Of a DNA stretch of 22,026 bases, positions 5,351 to 12,421 are shown in pieces. The notes below the pieces were generated by a model. That model saw only the letters and a list, made by a program, of their open reading frames with translations. It ran no database searches and was not told the origin of the DNA. Both the position numbers and the translations under genes were made by a program. Each line of letters begins with the position of its first letter. The stretch's first letter is position 1. The DNA comes from Alphaproteobacteria bacterium UBA6178 (lineage in GTDB: Bacteria; Pseudomonadota; Alphaproteobacteria; Rickettsiales; UBA3002): contig DITS01000013.1 in NCBI GenBank assembly GCA_002422205.1, positions 1 through 22,026 of the forward strand. Direction: 5' to 3'.

Positions 5351-5394
5351 CCCACTATTATGTAGTAAATCTGTAAATTGTGGCAGATAGTGGG
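5351..5394. repeat. Inverted repeat upstream of the histidine kinase gene
   Basis: CCCACTAT (5351-5358) and ATAGTGGG (5387-5394) are perfect 8-bp inverted repeats separated by 28 nt, 27 nt before the kinase ATG. It could be an operator or form an mRNA hairpin; nothing in the sequence decides. Confidence 0.4.
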
Positions 5395-5421
5395 TGATTC
5401 TAGAAAAAACAGGAGAGCATC

Positions 5422-6603
5422 ATGCGCTTAGCAGCATTCATACGCTCGAACACGCCGCAGATTGTTTGTGAATGGGAGCGCTTTGCGCGAACGCTGACCC
5501 CAGCAGCTGATAGCATGAGCCCGCTGGCGCTGCGCGATCATATTCAAGAGATTCTTGATTTTATTACGCATGACATCGAGGCCGCACAGACCGAGACGGA
5601 GCAAATTGAAAAATCACACGGCAAAAAAGACCAGAATGAAACGCCAAGCGCCGCAGAAACGCATGCGTCCTTACGGCATGCCGGTGGTTTCAACATGGAT
5701 CAGATGGTAGCCGAGTACCGCGCATTGCGTGCCAGTGTTATTAAATTATGGGACGCGCAACTCAATGATATTACCCGCAAAGATATTTTGGATTTAACCC
5801 GTTTCAATGAGGCCATCGATCAGGCGTTGGTAGAATCAATTTACCAGTATTCCGAACAACTCGACCATTCCAGAGATTTGTTTTTAGGCATCCTCAGCCA
5901 TGATCTGCGCAGCCCGCTGGCCACCATGCATATGTCGGCGGAGCTGGCGCTTAAAATAGGAACAGAGCAGATGAACGAGCGGCAGGTGATGCTGATATCG
6001 CAGATTACCGACTGCTCGGACCGCGCCATGTCGATGGTTAATTACCTGCTCGATCTGACTCAGGCACGGCTTGGATCGGGTATTCCGATTATCCGAAAGC
6101 CGATGGATATGGCGTTTGTAAGCAAGCAGCTGGTGGATGAAATGCGCACCAGCTATCCGGAGCGTATCTTTAATCTGGATATTACAGGCAATACTGAAGG
6201 CGAATGGGATAAACCTCGTATGGGGCAGATTTTTTCGAACCTGCTGGGCAATGCCATACAATATAGTTTCAGAGATTCCCCTATTACGGTTGCAGTTACA
6301 GGCCGGGAATCCGAAGTTATCTTATCCGTACATAATGAGGGTCAGCCGATTTCTCCGGCATCACTCCATCGAATTTTTGAATCGCTGATTCGTGTGGAAG
6401 ATAGTAAGAACCCACAGACCATCACCAATCTTGGGCTGGGACTCTTTATTACCAAAGAAATCGTGGAGGCCCATAAGGGGACCATCGGTGTGACCTCATC
6501 GGAAAAGCAGGGCACGGAATTTACTATCCACCTGCCGCGCTCATTGAGCCATGTATCCATTCCCACTAAAGACACTTCACATTTAGCTTTGGTCGGGACT
6601 TAA
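5422..6603 (+). CDS. Soluble sensor histidine kinase with an RsbRD-like N-terminal domain
   Basis: 393 residues with no membrane segment, so the signal is cytoplasmic. Residues about 8-145 are an all-helical sensor region of the RsbRD N-terminal type, with the characteristic GGFNMDQMVAEYRALRASVI near 88-107. The HisKA domain has the phosphoacceptor H160 in FLGILSHDLRSPLATM. The ATPase domain has the N-box NLLGNAIQYS (273-282), a G1 box HNEGQPI (304-310, lacking the usual first Asp) and the G2 loop NLGLGLFITKEIVEAHKG (336-353). AGGAG precedes the ATG. No response regulator is encoded nearby, so it is an orphan or feeds a remote partner. Confidence 0.9.
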   Translation: MRLAAFIRSNTPQIVCEWERFARTLTPAADSMSPLALRDHIQEILDFITHDIEAAQTETEQIEKSHGKKDQNETPSAAETHASLRHAGGFNMDQMVAEYRALRASVIKLWDAQLNDITRKDILDLTRFNEAIDQALVESIYQYSEQLDHSRDLFLGILSHDLRSPLATMHMSAELALKIGTEQMNERQVMLISQITDCSDRAMSMVNYLLDLTQARLGSGIPIIRKPMDMAFVSKQLVDEMRTSYPERIFNLDITGNTEGEWDKPRMGQIFSNLLGNAIQYSFRDSPITVAVTGRESEVILSVHNEGQPISPASLHRIFESLIRVEDSKNPQTITNLGLGLFITKEIVEAHKGTIGVTSSEKQGTEFTIHLPRSLSHVSIPTKDTSHLALVGT

Positions 6604-6717
6604 GCATATTTATTCTCATACATTCTCGGTGCTTATTTGCTATGTAAGGTACGGACTTGGCAAAGTGGGTAAAAGCCGTTAGGACTGCGGGTTGATAGTA
6701 ACAACCACGGGTGCCCC

Positions 6718-7611
6718 ATGCGTTCTTATTCGATTGCCGTTTTGTTTCATATTACCGAGTTTGATGCGGATTTGCTCGCGCAGATACAGGCGTTTCGCCA
6801 GACGTTATCTTTCGCTTCGATCTATGTGTATGCAGGCGAGTTGGAAACCGAGCGGCGCATTGCGTTGCAAAAGCTGGATGTCACGATCCGTCATGACAGT
6901 ACCGGCAACCATTTCCATGTAGCGCGGCGCATGTTTACCGAGATTGATGCCGATGTATTTGTCTATGTGGGTAAAACATCCTATCCGGCAAATATTGCAT
7001 CCACGCTGATTCATCAGCTGATTGAAACCCGCAAAGATATGACTTCGGCGCATGGGCAACATAATCAGTCTCAGTTGCAGGATAATTACCGCGATATGTG
7101 CGAAGGGCTGTATGGCCAGCGCCTGTTGGCCCCCTTGTCGGATTACCGCGTGTTTTCACGCCGGTTTGTCAAGTCGTTCAGCGCTTTTGAGCGTGGCTTT
7201 CCCATCGAGCTGGAATGGACGATTCACGCGCTGGAGCTGGATATTCCCTTTAGCGAGCATGCGTTTGAAACGGCAGAAGGCATCAGTCTGATGCAACCAC
7301 ATACCACCACTGCCACCTGTGGGCGCACCTGCCTCACCCGTATTATCCTTAATTTGCAATCACGCCCGATGAAGTGGTTTGGCCTATTGACTCTGTTTTA
7401 TGGGACGATAACGCTTGTCATGAAGTTTATGTTGCTGATGGAGTTTTGGAGCTATGACATGCCCGGTACCTTTGCCATGCAAGTGGGTGCTGCCATTGCG
7501 TCGGCTATTTTTACTGCGCTGAGCGCCGTGACCGGCCTAATATTACACAGCCAGTCACATAACCGTCGCGAGATTAAACGTCTGCATTTTCAGCAGCATA
7601 GCACACTCTGA
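6718..7611 (+). CDS. Glycosyltransferase family 2-like protein lacking the catalytic aspartates (pseudoenzyme)
   Basis: 297 residues aligning by eye with the DPM1-like GT2 proteins common in alphaproteobacteria. Matching stretches are SIYVY (34-38), VARRMFTEIDADVFVYV (68-84), YRVFSRRFVKSF (143-154), RGFPIELEWTIHALEL (159-174) and two C-terminal membrane helices (about 218-241 and 252-277) ending RREIKRL. Where active members have an NNSTD-type donor-binding Asp it reads AGELETE (39-45), and where they have the metal-binding DGDDTYDA it reads VGKTSYPA (84-91). The GHRFGN region is also shortened. It is therefore probably not an active transferase, yet the frame is intact. It is 15 nt upstream of the sulfotransferase-like gene. 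Confidence 0.75.
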   Translation: MRSYSIAVLFHITEFDADLLAQIQAFRQTLSFASIYVYAGELETERRIALQKLDVTIRHDSTGNHFHVARRMFTEIDADVFVYVGKTSYPANIASTLIHQLIETRKDMTSAHGQHNQSQLQDNYRDMCEGLYGQRLLAPLSDYRVFSRRFVKSFSAFERGFPIELEWTIHALELDIPFSEHAFETAEGISLMQPHTTTATCGRTCLTRIILNLQSRPMKWFGLLTLFYGTITLVMKFMLLMEFWSYDMPGTFAMQVGAAIASAIFTALSAVTGLILHSQSHNRREIKRLHFQQHSTL

Positions 7612-7626
7612 TCGGAGGTGTCGCGC

Positions 7627-8706
7627 ATGCAGATTGTTATTTTAGGCATGCATCGATCGGGCACCTCTGCGGTCACGCGGCTGGTCAATATGATGGGCGC
7701 CTATGCGGGATCAGGCAACGATCTGATCGGCGCGAATGACGAAAACCCCAAAGGCTTCTGGGAGCGGCAGGATGTTATTGATATCAATGATGCCTTGCTT
7801 CGTTATCACCAGTGCGAATGGTATGATGTATCACGCTGGCCACTGAGTGGTGCCGAGGATGTCGCCGCTGCGCCGGCAGAGCTGGATGCGCGCATTCAAT
7901 CCCTCACCCATGATTTGGTAGCGCATGGGCATTATGTCATCAAAGACCCGCGTTTGTGCCATACGCTGGGCTATTGGAAGCCGTATCTGCCTCAGCCCTT
8001 TGTAATCATTGTCCATCGCGACCCGATGGAGATTGCGTTGTCACTGCAGAAACGTAATGGCTTTTCGATTGCGGCAGGGCTTGCCCTATGGGAAGCCGCA
8101 GCAATGGGCATTGTCAATGCGCAGGCGCATTATCCGCATCTGGTTATTGATTACCGAGACGTGATCGAGCAGCCGGTTGGAACCTGCCAGCGAATTGCAA
8201 CGGCTCTGCAAGATGCCGGAGCCAGCGGGCTGCATTGTCCGTCAGATGAGGAAATAAGCCGCTTTATCGAGCCATCCCTATACCGTAACCGTGCGGGCGA
8301 TGCCTCTGCCTATACCAGTGCCCAGCGCCGACTACTTGAAGCAACACAACAAAACAACAGTGGAGCGGTGTATCCGTTAACGGAATGCGCCAAGCTGGTG
8401 ATGCAGGCCAATGCGCCGGTTATGGCTATGGGGGAAGCGGCGCAGGAAGCCAGCGAAGCGTTATCGCGCGCGATGGCTACAATTTCAGCCCATGAAATGC
8501 GGCTAGATGAGGTGATGATTGAATGCAATACAGCACAGCAACGGGCAGATTTCCTTGAAGCGGGTTATAGTCAGCTCGAAGCCGATTTGCGCACCACACA
8601 GGCCGAGCGTGCCCGGCTAGTGGCGGCCTTAGGAGCAGCCGAAGCCGAATTGCATGCCATCAAATCCACCCGCTGGTGGAAATTGCGCAATAAACTCGTC
8701 GGCTAG
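7627..8706 (+). CDS. Sulfotransferase-fold protein with C-terminal coiled coil
   Basis: 359 residues. The N-terminal domain is a PAPS-dependent sulfotransferase fold: phosphate-binding loop ILGMHRSGTSAVTRL (5-19), then NPKGFWERQDV (40-50), YVIKDPRLCHT (103-113) and the 3'-phosphate motif VIIVHRDPMEIALSL (126-140). From about 265 to 345 it is a charged, Ala/Glu-rich helix likely to form a coiled coil, ending AIKSTRWWKLRNKLVG, a basic-aromatic tip I associate with glycan-assembly proteins. GGAGG stands 8 nt before the ATG at 7627; a GTG at 7618 is in frame but overlaps that site. Likely acts on a surface glycan; the acceptor is unknown. Confidence 0.85.
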   Translation: MQIVILGMHRSGTSAVTRLVNMMGAYAGSGNDLIGANDENPKGFWERQDVIDINDALLRYHQCEWYDVSRWPLSGAEDVAAAPAELDARIQSLTHDLVAHGHYVIKDPRLCHTLGYWKPYLPQPFVIIVHRDPMEIALSLQKRNGFSIAAGLALWEAAAMGIVNAQAHYPHLVIDYRDVIEQPVGTCQRIATALQDAGASGLHCPSDEEISRFIEPSLYRNRAGDASAYTSAQRRLLEATQQNNSGAVYPLTECAKLVMQANAPVMAMGEAAQEASEALSRAMATISAHEMRLDEVMIECNTAQQRADFLEAGYSQLEADLRTTQAERARLVAALGAAEAELHAIKSTRWWKLRNKLVG

Positions 8707-8739
8707 CTAGTTTTTAACGCTTTATTAACCCTCCTATTC

Positions 8740-8745
8740 TATAAT
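8740..8745 (+). promoter_or_regulatory. Candidate -10 element before the 36-residue gene
   Basis: A perfect TATAAT, 26 nt before the ATG at 8772. No convincing -35 hexamer at 16-18 nt. Confidence 0.35.
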
Positions 8746-8771
8746 TAACTTATAGAATTCGGGAGGTATTT

Positions 8772-8882
8772 ATGAGTGAAAAAACCAAAAAAGAGTGGCG
8801 GATTGCGGGCCCATTATTTGCGCTGAGCATTATCGGTTGCTATATCGTCTTATCGCCGCTCACCCATGCGGGTTTGCTTTAG
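8772..8882 (+). CDS. Small single-pass membrane protein, 36 residues
   Basis: A short frame with a strong ribosome site (GGGAGG, 5 nt before the ATG). The peptide begins MSEKTKKEWRIAGPLFALS, a charged cytoplasmic lead, and continues with one hydrophobic helix (about 12-29) ending SPLTHAGLL. Charge distribution predicts N-terminus inside. Its stop codon overlaps the stop of the converging methyltransferase gene by 4 nt. It lies 65 nt after the sulfotransferase-like gene with a possible promoter of its own. I know no named family for it; small inner-membrane peptides of this layout often bind and modulate larger membrane proteins, which is inference here. Confidence 0.6.
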   Translation: MSEKTKKEWRIAGPLFALSIIGCYIVLSPLTHAGLL

Positions 8883-9571
8883 TCCTGCATAAAAAAGGCG
8901 GCCATTTTTAGGTTGCGTGGATGTCCCCAGTCTCCCAGATACTGGAACTTCCACGGGGTATCCTTTGCGCAATATTCTAAATCTTCCAGCGTGTAATGAT
9001 ATGGGTCGCGAATGTCATAGGTGATCACTTCAACCGAGACTTCTTCGCCCGATGGGTGAATGAGCTTTTCAGTGATATTGTGATGATCGGGGCATAGCGA
9101 AAAGGTCGCGTAAAACACGCCATCAGGCTTCATTACGGGTGCCAGCTTAATCAGGCAGTGGCGGATATGGTTCATGGGTAAATGCGTGAATACCGATTGC
9201 GCCAGCGCGCGGTCAATCCGTTGGTCATTCAGATAGGAAAAATCAAAGGATTCGGTTGCGTGCAAATGCGAGCGCGGCAGGCGCTCGCGCTGGCGGTCGG
9301 TAAGCTCCTTATTATAACCCGCATCAAGCAACTCTTCGCTGATATCAATGCCATAATAATGCGACGGGTTAAGATAATCCACCGCTTGCGACCCGAAGCG
9401 TAGCGCGCCGCAGCCGATATCCATCAGCACATGGTGGGGCTGCACGCCCTGATCACGCATAAAATCAAGCTGCATACGGCCCATTTTATCCCATAATCCG
9501 CCTATCAGCTCGCGGTGGCTGCCCGAGAGCACCTTTTCCTTCAAATCGGTTTCATAATAGGGACTTGGCAT
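8879..9571 (-). CDS. Class I SAM-dependent methyltransferase
   Basis: 230 residues of the Rossmann-fold class I type. Motif I is MDIGCGALRFG (50-60), the acidic ribose-binding residue lies in YYGIDISEELL (72-82), and AQSVFTHLP (124-132) corresponds to motif IV. The ATG at 9571 is chosen because AAGGAG lies 9 nt upstream; an in-frame GTG at 9595 has no such site. It follows the Wzt-like ATPase by 58 nt on the same strand. Methylation of a glycan or lipid at the cell surface would fit the neighbours, but the acceptor cannot be read from sequence. Its stop overlaps that of the 36-residue gene. Confidence 0.85.
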   Translation of the reverse strand: MPSPYYETDLKEKVLSGSHRELIGGLWDKMGRMQLDFMRDQGVQPHHVLMDIGCGALRFGSQAVDYLNPSHYYGIDISEELLDAGYNKELTDRQRERLPRSHLHATESFDFSYLNDQRIDRALAQSVFTHLPMNHIRHCLIKLAPVMKPDGVFYATFSLCPDHHNITEKLIHPSGEEVSVEVITYDIRDPYHYTLEDLEYCAKDTPWKFQYLGDWGHPRNLKMAAFFMQD

Positions 9572-9629
9572 ATTCCGTAACTCCTTATTTTTCACTGAGG
9601 CGGATGATTAGCAAAAGAATCCCGCCTTG

Positions 9630-10943
9630 TCATGTTAAGAGTGCGCATTCCACATTTAAATCGATCAGGCCCGCAGGCTTGATGGCGGGCAACTCTCGCT
9701 CATCCACCACTTTGAATTGTAGCGCATCAATAATCCGGTGAATGAAAATATCTTCATCGTCTTGTAGCTTTGTTGCGCCACAATTAATGAAGTAATGCCC
9801 GGGGCGGAAAATACAATCAAAGGCAAAAGCCACATCGACCTGTGTGCCTGCTTGCTGAGTGGTATCGGCATCAGCCAGTGCATGAGCCACCGCTCCGCCC
9901 AAATCCAGCCCGCGCTGGGTTTTAATCAGCATACCGAATTTCGGTTTGCGCGCTTCCTCGTCAAACTGCACCTGATAGCAAAAACGATAGCGCTCGCCGG
10001 TTTTGAGAATATTTACAGCAGCACCTGTTAAATCTTCTATTCGTACCTTGCTAATGGCTCCACCTTGCTGCTCATACTCTACCATGCTCTCGGAGCGCAA
10101 TGTATCATCCAGCGGCAATGATTTTGAGGCTTCGGGTAATTGTGCCATGGCGGCCAGCCCCACTTGCTGCAGGGCACTGCGAATCGTCTCTTTGCGCTCG
10201 GCGGGGGCAAATATCAGCTTGTGATAGGCGGTGACTACCTCGCGCGGGGGGCCTTCGCATAATATTTCGCCGGTATCGAGCAAAATCGCATGATCGCATA
10301 GCTCGATCACCATTTGCGCAGCGTGGCTGACAAATAAAATGGTGGTGCCTTTGGCTTTCAGATCATGAATGCGGGCGAAGCATTTACGCTGGAACGCTTC
10401 GTCGCCGACAGCGAGGGCTTCATCGACAACCAATATATCCGGCTCGACGGCAACGGCGACGGCAAAGGCCAGCCGCACATACATGCCGCTGGAATAGGTT
10501 TTGACGGCCTGCACCAGATGATGCGCCTGCAGGCCGGAGAAGGCCACGATATCATCGTATTTTTCATCGGTTTGCTCACGCGTGAGGCCGAGGATGGCGG
10601 CATTGAGGTAGATGTTTTCTTTACCGGAAAAATCGGGGTTGAAGCCTGCCCCCAGCTCGAGCAAAGCGGAGATGCGGCCATTGACCTGCATGCTGCCGGT
10701 GGTCGCGGCCAGCGTGCCGCAAATGATTTGCAGCAAGGTGGATTTGCCGGAGCCATTGCGGCCCACCAACCCAACCGTGCGGCCTTTGGGGATGGTCAGG
10801 CTGATATTTTGTAGCGCCTGAAATTCGCGGAAATACATTTTGCGCCCGCGCACCAGCATTTGTTTCAGCCGGTCTTCGGGACGGTCATAGATGCGATAAC
10901 ATTTGCCTATATCGCGTAAGGTAATGGCGGGTTGCTCGGACAT
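9630..10943 (-). CDS. Polysaccharide-export ABC transporter ATPase, Wzt/TagH type with C-terminal binding domain
   Basis: 437 residues. The nucleotide-binding domain has Walker A GRNGSGKST (61-69), Q-loop region LLELGAGFNPDFSGKENIYL (94-113), signature YSSGMYVRLAF (150-160), Walker B ILVVDEA (170-176) followed by LAVGDEAFQRKC, and switch His in FVSHAAQ. GAGFxPDxSGxENIYLN and the VGDEAFQRKC run are diagnostic of O-antigen/teichoic-acid exporters. Residues about 255-437 form an extra domain resembling the Wzt carbohydrate-binding domain that reads the capped glycan end. The permease partner (Wzm/TagG) is not in the window. The start is 18 nt downstream of the MotE-like gene, so it reads as part of the flagellar operon. 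Confidence 0.93.
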   Translation of the reverse strand: MSEQPAITLRDIGKCYRIYDRPEDRLKQMLVRGRKMYFREFQALQNISLTIPKGRTVGLVGRNGSGKSTLLQIICGTLAATTGSMQVNGRISALLELGAGFNPDFSGKENIYLNAAILGLTREQTDEKYDDIVAFSGLQAHHLVQAVKTYSSGMYVRLAFAVAVAVEPDILVVDEALAVGDEAFQRKCFARIHDLKAKGTTILFVSHAAQMVIELCDHAILLDTGEILCEGPPREVVTAYHKLIFAPAERKETIRSALQQVGLAAMAQLPEASKSLPLDDTLRSESMVEYEQQGGAISKVRIEDLTGAAVNILKTGERYRFCYQVQFDEEARKPKFGMLIKTQRGLDLGGAVAHALADADTTQQAGTQVDVAFAFDCIFRPGHYFINCGATKLQDDEDIFIHRIIDALQFKVVDERELPAIKPAGLIDLNVECALLT

Positions 10944-10961
10944 GCCGGAGTGTTATCAGAT

Positions 10962-11798
10962 TTATTGCGTTGCGCCAAGCGTGCGTGGCACGTTGCGCAA
11001 ACGGCGCAACTCCGCCAGATCCACCGTTAGCTCCTTGGCCTTCATCGGGGACATCTGTGCGATAATAGGTGCGGCTTTGCGCTCGGACATCTGATCGATT
11101 ACTTCCAACAGAATAGGCATATCCAGCTCATTGAAAATTTGAGCTGCATCCTTAGGCTTCATATTCTCATATATTTTCACGAGGCCTTTTACCTTGCTCT
11201 CTTCTTCCGTATTATACAGCTTCAGCAGCTTTTCGACTTCGGTTTGCAGGCTGCGGATTTCGGTGATTTTGTCATTAATGCGCAGCTCAGTTGCTTCGAG
11301 GAGCTTTTCTTTCAAATCCATTTCCTGCGCGCGCTTTTCCAGCTCTTCGCGGCGCTCGGAAAGGCTTTGCAAAATATCCAACTCAATTTGCGAAAACTCC
11401 TGTTGCTGGGGCTTCGGGGTAGTATCGCTCGCATCTTCAAGCTTTGCTAACTTAACTGAACCCGCAGTCTCTTGCGCTGCGTCCGCCTCGGGGTTCGCCT
11501 CTGTATCTTCTACCGGCGTCGCATCAGCAGCGGCGTTATCATCTTTTTTATTGGTCTGGGCATCCGGCACCTCGCCTTGCGCATAGGCGCGTTGCAGCTG
11601 GATCATCCCCGATAATTCGCGACCGTTTTTATACACATCGCCAACTTTGACGCCAAGCAGCAATACCGCCATCACCATGGTAATCGGCATCAAGCGGAAA
11701 CGCGAGATGCGCACCGGACGCACGGTCAGGGCATCGGGCGCTATGCGTTTAGGCTTTGCACGGCCACGCTTTGCTAAAGGACGTGGTGCGCGACTCAT
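10962..11798 (-). CDS. MotE-like flagellar motor protein with MgtE N-terminal-type domain
   Basis: 278 residues. A basic, Arg-rich lead (1-33) precedes one membrane helix (about 36-52), a Glu/Asp/Ala linker, a coiled coil (about 138-198) and a compact domain VKGLVKIYENMKPKDAAQ through AELRRL (about 203-266) of the MgtE N-terminal/FliG-like superhelical type. This layout is that of MotE, the periplasmic partner of the stator-associated MotC in rhizobia, and of similar proteins next to fliM in Rhodospirillales. It is not a magnesium transporter: the channel part is absent. The start overlaps the DUF6468 gene's stop by 4 nt, indicating coupling. Confidence 0.85.
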   Translation of the reverse strand: MSRAPRPLAKRGRAKPKRIAPDALTVRPVRISRFRLMPITMVMAVLLLGVKVGDVYKNGRELSGMIQLQRAYAQGEVPDAQTNKKDDNAAADATPVEDTEANPEADAAQETAGSVKLAKLEDASDTTPKPQQQEFSQIELDILQSLSERREELEKRAQEMDLKEKLLEATELRINDKITEIRSLQTEVEKLLKLYNTEEESKVKGLVKIYENMKPKDAAQIFNELDMPILLEVIDQMSERKAAPIIAQMSPMKAKELTVDLAELRRLRNVPRTLGATQ

Positions 11799-12421
11799 GA
11801 TTTGCCTCCGCCAGTCTTCAACGCATCAAATAATTCCTGCTCAGACTTCGAGCGCATGCGTGCGGTGGGTCGCGCACGGCTCTCTGCAGCTTTATCGCCT
11901 GCCTCTGCCTGACGTCCTGATACGCGCTGCAACACGGAGTCGAGCGAGTTTCGTGCGGCATCCTTGCCGGACGGTTTGGCAGAAGGTTTAATATCTGCCG
12001 GCACCGGTTCGCGGCGGGCGGGTTCGACATTATCAGGGCGTGCGGCTGTGCGCGCGGGCGATACATTCGCTGCTGCAGCACGTGGTCCGCCACGGCCACT
12101 ACTAATGCCCACTTCCATTTTGTCGGCTACTTTGTTGCCTTTTTCAATCATGAATTGCAGATCATCGGCAAGGTAATTCGCTTTATCGATTTTATGCTGA
12201 ATATTCTCGGCAATGCGCGAGGTGGCTCGATGAATTTCACCGATGCTTTGAGTGGCGCGCTGTGTCGCTTCGTCAAAGTCACGTACGATTTGGGCCAGTT
12301 CGCTTTTGGAGTCCTGCAGGATGCGGATACGCTTGTTCAGCTTCCAGCAAAAGGCGATGGTCACCAGCAGCAGTAATGCCATGAGTCCATCGAGCAATAA
12401 AGTCAGCACTAATTGAGCCAT
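11795..12421 (-). CDS. DUF6468-type flagellar operon membrane protein
   Basis: 208 residues. One N-terminal membrane helix (about 4-27), then a coiled-coil region (about 32-105: KLNKRIRILQDSKSELAQIV and FDEATQRATQSIGEIHRA are its clearest parts) and a disordered, Arg/Ala/Pro-rich tail ending QELFDALKTGG. This matches the family I know as DUF6468, found between fliM and the MotE-like gene in Rhodospirillales. Function unknown; a motor-associated scaffold is a fair guess from position. It overlaps fliM by 13 nt at its start and the MotE-like gene by 4 nt at its end. Confidence 0.8.
   Translation of the reverse strand: MAQLVLTLLLDGLMALLLLVTIAFCWKLNKRIRILQDSKSELAQIVRDFDEATQRATQSIGEIHRATSRIAENIQHKIDKANYLADDLQFMIEKGNKVADKMEVGISSGRGGPRAAAANVSPARTAARPDNVEPARREPVPADIKPSAKPSGKDAARNSLDSVLQRVSGRQAEAGDKAAESRARPTARMRSKSEQELFDALKTGGGKS

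Noticed and set aside
6718..7611. Active dolichyl-phosphate-mannose-synthase-like glycosyltransferase
   Set aside because: The metal-binding DGDD-type motif and donor-site Asp are replaced, so I call it GT2-like but probably inactive.
10358..10814. Long frames on both strands within the ABC ATPase gene
   Set aside because: Shadows of the ATPase reading frame, with no domains of their own.
10962..11798. Magnesium transporter MgtE
   Set aside because: Only the N-terminal cytosolic-type domain is shared; CBS and channel domains are missing and the flagellar context fits a MotE-like protein.
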